Shown: positions 33,101 to 42,228 of the stretch, piece after piece
How positions within the stretch are numbered: the first letter of the stretch is position 1
Layout of the letters: every line of letters starts with the position of its first letter
Assembly: GCA_030123625.1 (NCBI GenBank)
Contig: CP126121.1
Location: 4,132,179 to 4,196,178 of the forward strand
Length of the DNA: 64,000 bases
Source: Nitrospira sp.
GTDB taxonomy: Bacteria > Nitrospirota > Nitrospiria > Nitrospirales > Nitrospiraceae
Reading direction: 5' to 3'
Notes under the pieces: generated by a model
Told to the model about the DNA's origin: nothing
Database searches by the model: none
The model's input: the letters and a program-made list of their open reading frames with translations, nothing else
Made by a program: the position numbers and the translations under genes

Positions 33101-34381
33101 TCAGTCATGCCCATGCTTTGTCGACGGTATGTTCCGAACGGTAGAAGGCCGCTGAAAAATCAACCTCGCTCCTGGTTTAAAGGTAAGGTAATACCAGACC
33201 CATTCCGACATGACTCGGAATCGGTTCCGGAAGCCGATCAGGAAGAAAATGTGCACAACGCACCAGAGCAGCCAAGCGAAGAGCCCTGAAACATGGACCA
33301 AGCCGAACTGCGCCACGGCTTGCGCTCGGCCGATCGTCGCCAGCATGCCGCGGTCTGCGTAGACAAAGAGAGGCCGTTGATCTGGAGCGATGTCCCGATC
33401 GATGAGGTCCGCAACATACCGTCCCTGTTGCATTGCGACAGGCGCCACTCCCGGCAATGGCTTCCCATCGTGCCCCACGCAATGGGCTGCGTCACCGATG
33501 ACGAAGATCCATGGATCGTCGGGAATCGTCAGATCCGGTCGGACCTTGATCCGGCCAAAGGAATCTTGTGGAGCCGAGAGAGTGTTCAGGAGGGAAGACG
33601 CTCGATTGCCCGCCGCCCAAATGACGTTCGTCGAGGGAATCCATTCCTGTCCCACCTTCACACCGTCGGCTTGGACGGCACTCACCGGGTTTCTGAGTTT
33701 GATCATCACGCCCATGCGAGTAAGCGCATGGGCTGCCTTCGCGGAAAGGTCGGCATCGAACCCCGGTAGAAGGCGTGGACCAGCCTCGACGAGAATGATG
33801 GAAAGATCTTCCACGCGCAAGTGAGGAAAGTCCGGTCCCATGGCCTTTCTGCCGAGCTCGGCCAGCGCACCGGCTAATTCAACCCCGGTCGGCCCTCCTC
33901 CAACGATGACGAATGTCAACTGGCTCCGAATGCCGGTCGAGGTTCTCCGCCGTTCCGCCTCCTCAAATGCGAGCAACATCTTTTCTCGAAGTTGGACGGC
34001 ATCGGTCATCGTCTTGAGTCCGGGCGCAAACGGCTCCCATTCGTCGTGGCCGAAATAAGCGTGGCGTGAGCCCGGAGCGACAATCAAGGCATCAAAGGAA
34101 ATGGGAACGCTGTCCCGAAGCTGGACTACTCGAGCGGTCCGATCGATCGCCGTCACATCATCCATCACCACACGGACATTGGGCTGTGAGCGGAAAAGCG
34201 TGCGTAACGGCCAGGCAATATCACCGGCCGACAAGGCGGCGGTGGCTACTTGATAGAGGAGGGGTTGAAAGACGTGATGATTCGTGCGGTCAATGAGGGT
34301 GACCTCGGCATGGCGTAAGGATCGCGCAACTGTTAAACCTCCGAACCCACCGCCGATAATGACGACTTGCTTGACAATCAT
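33101..34381 (-). CDS. ndh: Type II NADH:quinone oxidoreductase (NDH-2)
   Basis: The 426-residue flavoprotein has an FAD-binding GGGFGG (residues 10-15), HHVFQPLLYQVATAALS, and the NAD(H)-binding GGGPTGVELAGALAEL at 160-175. FVIGDAAH near residue 293 contacts FAD, and a C-terminal amphipathic/hydrophobic anchor (SGLFAWLLWCVVHIFFLIG) holds it to the membrane. It oxidises NADH and reduces quinone without pumping protons. The start is weakly supported (MIVKQVVIIGGG). Upstream lies a heptamer repeat, then a second copy of the gene with an internal deletion. Confidence 0.93.
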   Translation of the reverse strand: MIVKQVVIIGGGFGGLTVARSLRHAEVTLIDRTNHHVFQPLLYQVATAALSAGDIAWPLRTLFRSQPNVRVVMDDVTAIDRTARVVQLRDSVPISFDALIVAPGSRHAYFGHDEWEPFAPGLKTMTDAVQLREKMLLAFEEAERRRTSTGIRSQLTFVIVGGGPTGVELAGALAELGRKAMGPDFPHLRVEDLSIILVEAGPRLLPGFDADLSAKAAHALTRMGVMIKLRNPVSAVQADGVKVGQEWIPSTNVIWAAGNRASSLLNTLSAPQDSFGRIKVRPDLTIPDDPWIFVIGDAAHCVGHDGKPLPGVAPVAMQQGRYVADLIDRDIAPDQRPLFVYADRGMLATIGRAQAVAQFGLVHVSGLFAWLLWCVVHIFFLIGFRNRFRVMSEWVWYYLTFKPGARLIFQRPSTVRNIPSTKHGHD

Positions 34382-34389
34382 TCTATTAT

Positions 34390-34410
34390 ACTCAGCCTAT
34401 TGTACTCAGC
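34390..34410. repeat. Degenerate heptanucleotide repeat upstream of NDH-2
   Basis: Three 7-base units ACTCAGC, CTATTGT, ACTCAGC lie directly upstream of the NDH-2 start. They use the same CTCAGC core as the arrays at 25.5, 54.3 and 55.1 kb. Confidence 0.5.
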
Positions 34411-34787
34411 GAAGATAGGATCTTGTCGGCTTGTTGTGGTGTATGTCTATCTTCCTGGCGCTGACGACTTGGGACATAACATCTCCACAATCTATAGCCA
34501 TGTCGGACATCGAGCATGTCGCTTCCCGTTTTGCCGACTCGACGGCGCGTGAGTGAGCAATGAAGAGAAAATCGTCAAACCGACTGTCGGATCTTACGCT
34601 GACGAGATCCTTAGCTTCCAACCATGCCGTGCACTTTATCCTGCCTTACCCTAATAGGGAAAGCCCAAGAGAGTCACAATCTGACAATATTGGATTCGGA
34701 TCAGCGGCGACGCTACGGAGAGGTACTTCCAACGAACAATCAGAGATGAACAAGGTGTCGGGCGAACTGGTCCGACAGTTCCCGGCG
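34411..34787. other. Unassigned spacer between the two NDH-2 copies
   Basis: The 377 bp hold the NDH-2 promoter region and a plus-strand frame (34560-34805, MKRKSSNRLSDLTLTRS) with no ribosome-binding site and a mixed, non-protein-like composition. I see no gene that I can support. Confidence 0.4.
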
Positions 34788-35657
34788 TTACGCCGCACGC
34801 CGTGATGATGAGCGATTCTCGACGGCGATGTCGCGTACGTGATCTTTGATCGGCATATCGCGCTGACCGGAAGGTTGTTCAAAGAGCAATCTCGCGCCCG
34901 GTTTGAAGGTGAGATAGTACCATGTCCATTCCGACATCACTCGTATCCGGTTCCTGAGACCGATGAGGAAGAAAATGTGGACGATACACCAGAGTGCCCA
35001 GGCCAGAGGGCCGGATGTGTGGATCGGGCCGATCTGAGCGACAGCTTGGGCGCGGCCGATCGTAGCCAACATGCCACGGTCGGTATAGGTAAACGATGGA
35101 CGTTGGTCTGGATCGAGGTCCTGATTGAGCAGATCCGCAACATATCGCCCTTCTCGCATGGCAACCGGAGCGATTCCCGGTAATGGTTTGCCGTCGCGGC
35201 CAAGACAATGGGCGGCGTCGCCGATGACGAAGATCCAAGGCTCCTCCGGAATCGTCCGCTCTCGAAGTTGGACGGCATCGGTCATCGTCTTGAGTCCGGG
35301 CGCAAACGACTCCCACTCGTCGTGGCCGAAATAAGCGTGGCGTGAGCCCGGAGCGACAATCAAGGCATCAAAGGAAATAGGCGCGCTGTCCCGAAGCCGG
35401 ACCACTCGAGCAATTCTATCGATCGCCACTACGTCATCCATCACCACACGGACATTCGGCTGTGAGCGGAAAAGCGTACGTAACGGCCAGGCAATATCGC
35501 TCGGAGACAACGCGGCGGTGGCCACTTGGTAGAGCAAGGGTTGGAAGACATGATGATTCGTGCGGTCGATCAGGATGACCTCAGCATCGCGGAGGAAGCG
35601 CGCCGCCGTCATGCCTCCAAACCCGCCCCCGATAATGACGATACGTTTTCGAGTCAT
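34788..35657 (-). CDS. NDH-2 paralogue lacking the NAD(H)-binding domain
   Basis: This is a 289-residue, in-frame-deleted version of the neighbouring NDH-2. The first 133 residues (FAD Rossmann GGGFGG, HHVFQPLLYQVATAAL) and the last ~155 (FVIGDAAHC, C-terminal membrane anchor) are nearly identical to it. Residues equivalent to 134-284, including the GGGPTG NAD-binding motif, are missing. Nucleotide identity is very high in the flanks, so the duplication is recent. NADH oxidation is not expected, although FAD binding might persist. The reading frame is intact on both sides of the junction, so it may be expressed, but it is most simply a truncated pseudogene. Confidence 0.85.
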   Translation of the reverse strand: MTRKRIVIIGGGFGGMTAARFLRDAEVILIDRTNHHVFQPLLYQVATAALSPSDIAWPLRTLFRSQPNVRVVMDDVVAIDRIARVVRLRDSAPISFDALIVAPGSRHAYFGHDEWESFAPGLKTMTDAVQLRERTIPEEPWIFVIGDAAHCLGRDGKPLPGIAPVAMREGRYVADLLNQDLDPDQRPSFTYTDRGMLATIGRAQAVAQIGPIHTSGPLAWALWCIVHIFFLIGLRNRIRVMSEWTWYYLTFKPGARLLFEQPSGQRDMPIKDHVRDIAVENRSSSRRAA

Positions 35658-35921
35658 GGTACGAATAAAGCGGCGGGCTTAGACACAATTCCACATCACA
35701 CGAATAGATCTGCAAACCAGGCTACGTGGCAATAAAGAAACTGTCAAAGACTTCCTCCAAACCCGCTCGAATTTTCTCTAAGAATCGGCAAGCCAGGTAT
35801 TTTCTTGAGTCCATTGTGACGATAGCCACATCGCTTAGGCGGCGGTTTTAGTACTGCTACACTTACCTCATAAGACTTTCATAGCTCGTTTATCCACGGA
35901 GAGATGAAAAGGAGTACTCCC

Positions 35922-36668
35922 ATGGCCGTCAAAGCTCGTCACTCTATACAAATGATTGTTTCCGCCTGTTTCGCCGCCGTCCTTTTCACGATTGCGGCCT
36001 GCTCCGGTGGCTACCATACGGCCGATGTGAACGACGAGAAGAAGGTCTATCGCGTTGATGAATATGGCGCACAGACGCTCGTATACGAAACGGACCGGCA
36101 CGGCAAAACCGCCATCCAGGATACCGACGACCCGACGGCAAAACGACGACCTACCGCTCAAGAGATTGCAGAACAATTCAACACGAAGCGGGCGGACCGC
36201 TTTGAACCGCTAAGTCGGACGTCGAAGCGGCAGCAGTCGGATCCCATATATGTCAGCCTCGCCCCACCGGTGCTGGATGCACAAATGCAGAAGGCGGAGC
36301 GATCAAAAGGGGCCGTGGCGGAACAGATTCGAAATGAATTGGAGGCCGATCCCAACATCAGGCTCATCGAGGAGCATGGGAATCGATCCGGTTTGTTAAA
36401 GCCGCATGGAGCGGCGAGCGCCGATGTCGAAGTGTTGTCGAAAGTCTCGCTGAAGGAAGCTTATGGGATCGATCGAAAGACAGGAAAGCCCAGCAAGACG
36501 TTGGCAGTGGTTTTTGAAGCAACCATCACGTCACAGGCCCCATCGGCCACATACAACGTGTCGGAGTCAGGTCATGCCTTGCGGAACCTGGAGGTCTCCA
36601 AGCGTTTCGCCAAGCAGATTAAACAGGTCATTCTGGAAAAAATCGGTCCCGGCATCGCCGCTCGCTGA
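35922..36668 (+). CDS. Lipoprotein of unknown function
   Basis: The 248-residue lipoprotein has a signal peptide with lipobox TIAAC at about residue 22-26. A charged segment (YRVDEYGAQTLVYETDRHGK) precedes a domain with DPIYVSLAPPVLDAQMQKAERSKG. Its spacing is reminiscent of periplasmic CsgG/LpoB-like proteins that report an envelope state, but I cannot confirm a family. The ATG at 35922 has AAAAGGAG seven bases upstream. The ATG at 35904 precedes this site. It is probably monocistronic. Confidence 0.6.
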   Translation: MAVKARHSIQMIVSACFAAVLFTIAACSGGYHTADVNDEKKVYRVDEYGAQTLVYETDRHGKTAIQDTDDPTAKRRPTAQEIAEQFNTKRADRFEPLSRTSKRQQSDPIYVSLAPPVLDAQMQKAERSKGAVAEQIRNELEADPNIRLIEEHGNRSGLLKPHGAASADVEVLSKVSLKEAYGIDRKTGKPSKTLAVVFEATITSQAPSATYNVSESGHALRNLEVSKRFAKQIKQVILEKIGPGIAAR

Positions 36669-36950
36669 ACCGACATCCTTACCCACGCGTCCGAATTCGG
36701 TTCCCGCCGCCGTGCTATTGGGCCGGCAGGTTTTGGATGAGCCAAGCTCCGTTGGCAAGACCTGGTGGAGGAGTCGGGATCTGAATGTTTCATGTATCGG
36801 AAATGTTTGTCGAACAGGCTATGATCAGGGGAGGTGACTATCACAATTCGGGTGATAGCGTTGCGGAACTTGAAGAGAGGCGGGTTTTCCCTCACCATAT
36901 CCCGGGAGACATCCATGTCATAATGCCGACCGCTTCAGAATGAATACCTG

Positions 36951-37523
36951 ATGGTAAAGATACAACCAGACGACTCTCGAATCACTATCACGGATACTGC
37001 ACAGGAGCTGCACATCGTCATGCCTTGTCGACACAGTTGGCTCGTGATTTGCCTTCTGGGGTTTTGGATCTGTGGTTGGGCAGTAGCCGAAGTCATGGTC
37101 GCCATTCAGTTTTTGAACGGAGATGCCCCGCCTGAAGGAGAATTTTTTATGTTGGCATGGTTTGGAGTCTGGACGGTTAGTGGAGTGTTGGCCATCTATG
37201 CATGGTTGTGGCAGGTGTTTGGGAAAGAGATTGTCACCATGCGTGGACAGATCTTCAAAATTCGGCACGACATCGGAGGATTCGGCTGTGACAAAGAATA
37301 CGATTTGTTTCAGATGCGAAATCTTCGCGTTGGACCAGCCGGGTTCAATCCATTGGAGTTCTCATCTATTCTGCAACTGTGGGGAATCGGCGGCGGGGTA
37401 ATCGCCTTTGATTATGATGCAAAAGCCTATCGATTCGGCGCAGGCCTTGACGAAGCAGAAGCCAAGCAAACGGTGGCTGCCATCAAAAAGCGCCACCGCT
37501 TTCAGGAGAGCACGCGGACTTAG
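36951..37523 (+). CDS. Membrane protein with two helices and a PH-like domain, unknown function
   Basis: The 190-residue protein has two membrane helices (LVICLLGFWICGWAVAEVMV and LAWFGVWTVSGVLAIYAWLW, residues ~30-85). A soluble domain follows that reads like a bacterial PH fold: IVTMRGQIFKIRHD, LFQMRNLRVGP, IAFDYDAKAYRFGAGLDEAEAKQ. Such proteins sit in the inner membrane with the PH-like part in the cytoplasm, and function is unknown. The ATG at 36951 lacks a strong ribosome-binding site. An upstream inverted repeat (CTATCAC/GTGATAG at 36838-36858) may be an operator. Confidence 0.6.
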   Translation: MVKIQPDDSRITITDTAQELHIVMPCRHSWLVICLLGFWICGWAVAEVMVAIQFLNGDAPPEGEFFMLAWFGVWTVSGVLAIYAWLWQVFGKEIVTMRGQIFKIRHDIGGFGCDKEYDLFQMRNLRVGPAGFNPLEFSSILQLWGIGGGVIAFDYDAKAYRFGAGLDEAEAKQTVAAIKKRHRFQESTRT

Positions 37524-37635
37524 TGGTTCCACCCAAACATGCTGACCAATACGCTGGCACCCTCAGACGAAGAAAATCCCGTTGTATGTGGCTAGGGAAA
37601 GATCGCAATCGAGGAGGGAAAGTTTGGCATGGCAG

Positions 37636-37976
37636 TCAGTGACGGCCATTCCTGGTACGTCGAGCAGCAGCACGTGTACCACTGGACCTGCGAGTAGAGA
37701 GCCATTTCTTAAAGGAGGTCTGGCTTTCCCCGGATGGTTTGCCGGTGAGGAGGCCTTCGACACTAATATCTTCGTCAAGTTTGTTCCAGTGAATGCCATA
37801 CCCTCGGCCGATCGCCAACTTTTGCGCTCTGCTGATGTGGCGTGGACTAATCGAGGGAACCAGGCAAGCGGGACTGACAAGCTCCTTCCGTCACTCAATT
37901 CAATGGTCAGCGTGTCTTCAGTCACGGTGACTGATTCCGCCACTGGCACCGAGATTTCAATCGTCGAAGTATTCAT
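37636..37976 (-). pseudogene. DUF2442 gene, frameshifted
   Basis: The frame opening at 37976 (MNTSTIEISVPVAESVTV, SVPLAWFPRLVHATSAERKSW) matches the N-terminal half of DUF2442. The C-terminal half (IGRGYGIHWNKLDEDISVEGLL) continues in a different frame, ending at 37636. A single-base loss near 37812-37815 explains this: restoring one base after CG in the W-R codons joins the two halves. DUF2442 is often encoded beside DUF4160 and regarded as its antitoxin-like partner. As read, no full-length protein can be made. Confidence 0.7.
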
Positions 37977-38194
37977 CCCACGCTTCCCGAAGACGATCCT
38001 GATGCTTGGTCAGGTATTTATAAATACGGTCAATTTCAGGACGTGAAAACCCCTCCGCTTCCTTGCAACCGTATCGGATCAAGCCAAAACTTCGCCACCT
38101 TGTCTTCCCGTTCAATGTGTATGTGGGGTAGTTCATCACGATCACCAGCGTAGAAAAAGAACCGATAGGGACCAACCCTCAGAACTGTCGGCAT
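37957..38194 (-). pseudogene. DUF4160 gene, frameshifted
   Basis: A frame beginning MPTVLRVGPYRFFFYAGD at 38194 gives DUF4160 residues up to RLQGSGG. The rest of the domain (GFSRPEIDRIYKYLTKHQDRLREAW) is in the next frame. The break lies at the AAAACCCC homopolymer at 38046-38053 (plus-strand view), consistent with a one-base indel. The gene precedes DUF2442 on the minus strand and overlaps it, the usual order for this putative toxin-antitoxin pair. Both members are broken here. Confidence 0.7.
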
Positions 38195-38679
38195 GAACGT
38201 CCGCTCTTCACGGGCGCATCTTAGCACGTCGGCACTCTCAAGCAGAAGTGTTCTGATGCTTCACTATGAACTACCGGCTACGGCGCGGCGCGTCGGGTTC
38301 TTGAAATGAGAACGCAGGCCCGTGTCCTGATCGAAAGTGCTCGCATTGCCATATTTTCCCATCCGATGCTAGACTCTGTCCCCGGCATTTCCTTCCCCTA
38401 ATTGCTCCAACTGCCGAGTGAGTACGATGCCGCCTCCCGAAGGACAGTCTGTGCCGACACAGGGCCACGGAGGTGATGAGCCGTCCGAGACTGGGACAAT
38501 TCTTCGCCGAATTCTTGAGGGAATGGAAGCCACTGTTGGTGAACAGTTCTTTCCATCGCTTGTGCAACAACTAGCGACCTCACGCCGGCGCTCGAAGCCC
38601 GTATCCCGTATGAAGACACTAAAGATCTCCACACCAGCGCAAACACATCGCAACGACTCTCCTTGACCAACCCAGAACC
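38195..38679. other. Gap with a possible sensor-kinase remnant
   Basis: The 485 bp include an 82-codon frame (GTG at 38418) whose middle part (GEQFFPSLVQQLA) resembles the start of GAF-domain sensor proteins but then loses all similarity. It may be a decayed fragment. I see no intact gene. Confidence 0.35.
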
Positions 38680-40020
38680 ATGCCTATTCCGTTCCTTATT
38701 CGTCTCATCTTTTTCCATTTTCTCCCGGCAGTCCTGCTGACGGCGCTCGGCACAACGACCGTTGTCCACGCACAGACTCAATGTTGGGCACCGCGTCAGA
38801 ACGAGGGGCCCGTAACTGATAAGCGATGGGCGCGTCATCTCAATGCCATGAACACCGCAGAAACCATCATCAAACGGTCGCAGGAGTTCCTGAATCCACC
38901 GGTCCCGGTCCGCATGCGGACCACGATGGCTGCCAATCGTTATGGACCAATGGACTCGCGGTTGATCGTACGCGCTTATCCAGAGCAATCGTTGGTAGGT
39001 ATCGGACTCTGGAAAGGAGAATGTGGGATTATCCCCGAGGCCGATCTTGTGGCGGGATCGATCGGTAGGGTCAACGTCTTTTTCAACCATGTCTCGAAGG
39101 ACATGTTCATGGGACAGGATGAGACTCCAAAACTGACCGGCACGATGGGTGAGTATCCCGAATACAACGGGTGGGTTGTCATCTCGAAAAATGGGCGTCT
39201 GCCATGGATTCCTCAAACCCTCGGGGATCGACTCGATGGGGTGGGTGCGGCCCGTGAAAGAGCCTTGGCGGATTGGCGCAATGCCAAGGCTTCACGCAAA
39301 GCTCCCGCCCAGGACATGATCGACCGAACTGCGGCATCACGGAGGAAGATCGATCCAGCCGGCGCCGATCAGTATGTGGAGAACATGAAGCGATTGACCG
39401 CGGACATTGAAGCGGCTCAAGCCAAGGATGCAGCACGAGGTGCACACCTCATGAAGCTGCTCAACGAGTATCGCGTCTATCGGGCGTCGTTTACGGCTCA
39501 ACAACTGGCGATGCCTGCGGTGTGGGCCGATAACGATGGCTCCGCCCGCAAGACGATGGAAGCTCAGATTGATCGGCTGCAAGAACTCAGCATTGATGAC
39601 CAGGAAAAAACGGGCGAGATACGGGAGCACAGTCGCAGACTGGAGAGAGAGGCGGCGGCGAGCGATGATGAAATGGCAATGCGTCGGTTGCGCACCCAAG
39701 CCAGGGACTTGTTGCAGGATGCCGACCAAATCCGCAAGGACCATATGGAACGCGCCGCACTGGAGGGAGAGGCGTTGCGGGCCGCTTATGAATTGGCCAA
39801 CCTAAAACCCGGCCCGGCAGAGCAGGCCCTTGCCTATAAGATGGATCCGACCTTCCCCAACCGGAGTCAGTCGGGAAAGATCCAAGTGATTGCCGTATCG
39901 GTGTCAATACAGAGCGAGGAAGAGATGCTTCAGCGCCCTGAAGACGCGGCGCGCAAGGCCTGGCTTGACAGGGCAAAATCCTCAATCGACTACGCGGCGT
40001 TAGCCGTACTGCTGGACTGA
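38680..40020 (+). CDS. Exported coiled-coil protein of unknown function
   Basis: The 446-residue protein has a signal peptide ending VVHAQTQ. A beta-rich first part (to residue ~175) contains two cysteines (CWAP, GECG). A long helical, coiled-coil-like region follows, rich in Arg, Glu and Ala (about residues 190-390). I recognise no family. Export and coiled coil suggest a periplasmic structural or adaptor role. The start lacks an obvious ribosome-binding site. The next genes form the second copper cluster but are 533 bp away, so co-transcription is doubtful. Confidence 0.6.
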   Translation: MPIPFLIRLIFFHFLPAVLLTALGTTTVVHAQTQCWAPRQNEGPVTDKRWARHLNAMNTAETIIKRSQEFLNPPVPVRMRTTMAANRYGPMDSRLIVRAYPEQSLVGIGLWKGECGIIPEADLVAGSIGRVNVFFNHVSKDMFMGQDETPKLTGTMGEYPEYNGWVVISKNGRLPWIPQTLGDRLDGVGAARERALADWRNAKASRKAPAQDMIDRTAASRRKIDPAGADQYVENMKRLTADIEAAQAKDAARGAHLMKLLNEYRVYRASFTAQQLAMPAVWADNDGSARKTMEAQIDRLQELSIDDQEKTGEIREHSRRLEREAAASDDEMAMRRLRTQARDLLQDADQIRKDHMERAALEGEALRAAYELANLKPGPAEQALAYKMDPTFPNRSQSGKIQVIAVSVSIQSEEEMLQRPEDAARKAWLDRAKSSIDYAALAVLLD

Positions 40021-40553
40021 GACTATGCTCGATACGACATCCGATGAAGGAAATCGCGTGAAGCCGGTTTGCCATTAACCGAACGATCGCCTTTTCTTGA
40101 TACGACTCTTTGAAACGCTATCTCTCAGCATCTGGGGTTATCCTCCGTTCCAAAGTATCGTTTTCGATCCACCCTGTATCTAATTAGATCCTTCTTCCTA
40201 TTCAATGATCGAACCGTTCCTCTAAATACCCCACATCTTTTCATCGTATTTGCCGAATTTTCGATTGTTTTTGATTGATTCAATGTCAGCAAACCCCCAG
40301 ATGGTACCGAGCTTGCAGAGTTACTGGAGGGTACGTATTTTCCGTAGCGGGGAGTGCATTCGTTTATGCCTACACGCATCAAAACTCTTGCGACTGTTTC
40401 ATGAGAATGATATAGGGGTCAATTTTACGTATGCCGGAAATCCAAAGTGCTGATACGTACGTACAACCGATGTAGGAATTCAGTGAGGCAACAAAGAGCC
40501 GGCTCTGAATTCGATCAAGAGATCGAACCACTACTTGCTGTGGAGGGGAATCC
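40021..40553. other. Long intergenic region upstream of copper locus 2
   Basis: The 533 bp contain no supportable gene. The segment is comparatively AT-rich (for example TCTAATTAGATCC), and a short palindrome TACGTACGTA lies at 40453-40462. It must hold the promoter for the three-gene copper locus, but I cannot place -35 and -10 boxes with confidence. Confidence 0.4.
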
Positions 40554-42188
40554 ATGAATCGACAGCGCATTGACCTACTTATTCGAGGTTTGATGACACT
40601 CGCATTTATCGGGGTCGCTGCACCGGTAAACGCACAAACCGTTACGCCGTTTCAGATGGTAGGGCACATTCAAAGTTTCGTTCTCGACTCATCAGTCGGC
40701 ACGGGGTGTCCTGCATCGAACATCGGCGCAAGAATGACCGTGAATGGGATCGACGTGATCATCCCATGTCACTCAGTTATTCTGATGCCGGCCGCGTATA
40801 AGACGCCTCAGCAAATCTTTGATGAAGCCAAGGGAATTTCTAAGGCGCAAGGTCAATCTGGACTGGCCTTGCGGGATACGACGCCTCCTCTGGCTGCATT
40901 CGAGGTGTCGATTGATGGGAACATCGTATGCAGTCCGTCCTGTCGGTATATTGCGGGCCAGGTCCATATTTCCCAGCAGTCGCTGAATATGGGGGCGGGA
41001 TTTATTAAAGCCATTGATTTCACGACAGGAGAATTGCGTGTGGGGGCCGATCCAACCGCCCCTGTGACGAATGCGGATGCGCGCCTTCACATCAATGATC
41101 CAGAGATAGACTTTGGCGGGACAAAGACGGGCCGATACGGCAAATCCAACCAAGAACAGTTCCCTACTCCGCTTCCCGACACAAACCCCCATTCACGGTT
41201 TCCCGATGATCGCTTTCAAGTCGATCAGGATAATCCAACGATTCACGCGCAGACCGGCTATCCCATGTGCCTGGCTCGATCAAACGCCGATCCGGATTGC
41301 CCTGTGAGTAATCGCGCCAGAGATGCCGCGAATAACCTGCTGACGACCTATGTAATGACGGGCCCTGACCTGCTGAATCCGACACCGGGTGTTACAGTGA
41401 TCAAGGCGTGTGATCCTGCCTGCGATCCCAAGAAACAAGCGCCCCTGATGGTCGGTGATTACATTACCTATCAGGGAACCTTAGCGAGCTATCCGGATCC
41501 AGCAAGTCCTGCACAAAGCATCACGTATGTTTCGACGCATACGATCGAAGCTAATCTTGGAATCTATACTGAACGCGATAAAGATCCGGCCTATGTCTCT
41601 ATAGAGCCGATCCTCATAGGCACGCTTGGAGATCCTGCCATCTGCGGCTCGACCGCGGAATGCCAAGACCGCATCAAGGTTGAAGGATTCACAACGGATC
41701 CATCAAGGCCCGTGAACGTCTACGCCGTGGACGTTACGCCGGATGGAAGCGGTGGGTTTACCACAACGTTGCGCTTCATCGGGCCGGGCGTGACAAAACC
41801 TGCACCGCTCGGACGTTTTCGTTTTATCACTCAAAAAAACGCACGGGTACTTTTTGACCGTAACAACGACTTGCGGGGAGCCACCCGCGAACTCGTCGCA
41901 CGAGTGGAAACGAGCGCCGGTATTCCGGTCGGCGGATCGAAACCCCTGAATGATCTTCCGCTCTTTGCGCACGGTCTCCAGGCGGGTCAGTACCAAGCCC
42001 CGATCGGAGAGTACATCTATCCCGAACCGCACGTATTAGGAGGTCCTCAGCCCATCCTCAATTTCCAATGTCTGTCATTTTTGGCTCGTGGGTGGAATCT
42101 CGACAGCCAAATCTTTCAACGACTGGACCCATGGCCGGGATTCAATGATAACACCGGAAACACAAGGTTTTTCTCATGCACGGAATAG
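40554..42188 (+). CDS. Exported protein preceding the lipoprotein MCO, unknown function
   Basis: The 544-residue exported protein has a signal peptide ending PVNA-QT. It is beta-rich and contains about a dozen cysteines in pairs (TGCPASN, CSPSC, ACDPACDPK, ICGSTAECQ), suggesting disulfides or metal centres. The segments MTVNGIDVIIPCHSVILMP and VRITGQ-like strands hint at OB-type beta barrels, but no family is recognised. The ribosome-binding site GGAGGGG precedes the ATG. It lies 40 bp upstream of the multicopper oxidase, so a role as partner or maturation factor is plausible by context only. Confidence 0.65.
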   Translation: MNRQRIDLLIRGLMTLAFIGVAAPVNAQTVTPFQMVGHIQSFVLDSSVGTGCPASNIGARMTVNGIDVIIPCHSVILMPAAYKTPQQIFDEAKGISKAQGQSGLALRDTTPPLAAFEVSIDGNIVCSPSCRYIAGQVHISQQSLNMGAGFIKAIDFTTGELRVGADPTAPVTNADARLHINDPEIDFGGTKTGRYGKSNQEQFPTPLPDTNPHSRFPDDRFQVDQDNPTIHAQTGYPMCLARSNADPDCPVSNRARDAANNLLTTYVMTGPDLLNPTPGVTVIKACDPACDPKKQAPLMVGDYITYQGTLASYPDPASPAQSITYVSTHTIEANLGIYTERDKDPAYVSIEPILIGTLGDPAICGSTAECQDRIKVEGFTTDPSRPVNVYAVDVTPDGSGGFTTTLRFIGPGVTKPAPLGRFRFITQKNARVLFDRNNDLRGATRELVARVETSAGIPVGGSKPLNDLPLFAHGLQAGQYQAPIGEYIYPEPHVLGGPQPILNFQCLSFLARGWNLDSQIFQRLDPWPGFNDNTGNTRFFSCTE

Positions 42189-42228
42189 ATTACAACACCC
42201 TAGACCTCGGTATGCTCGGAGGACGACT

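Noticed and set aside
34560-34805. 81-codon ORF between the NDH-2 copies
   Set aside because: No ribosome-binding site and no recognisable protein pattern. It overlaps the end of the truncated NDH-2 gene.
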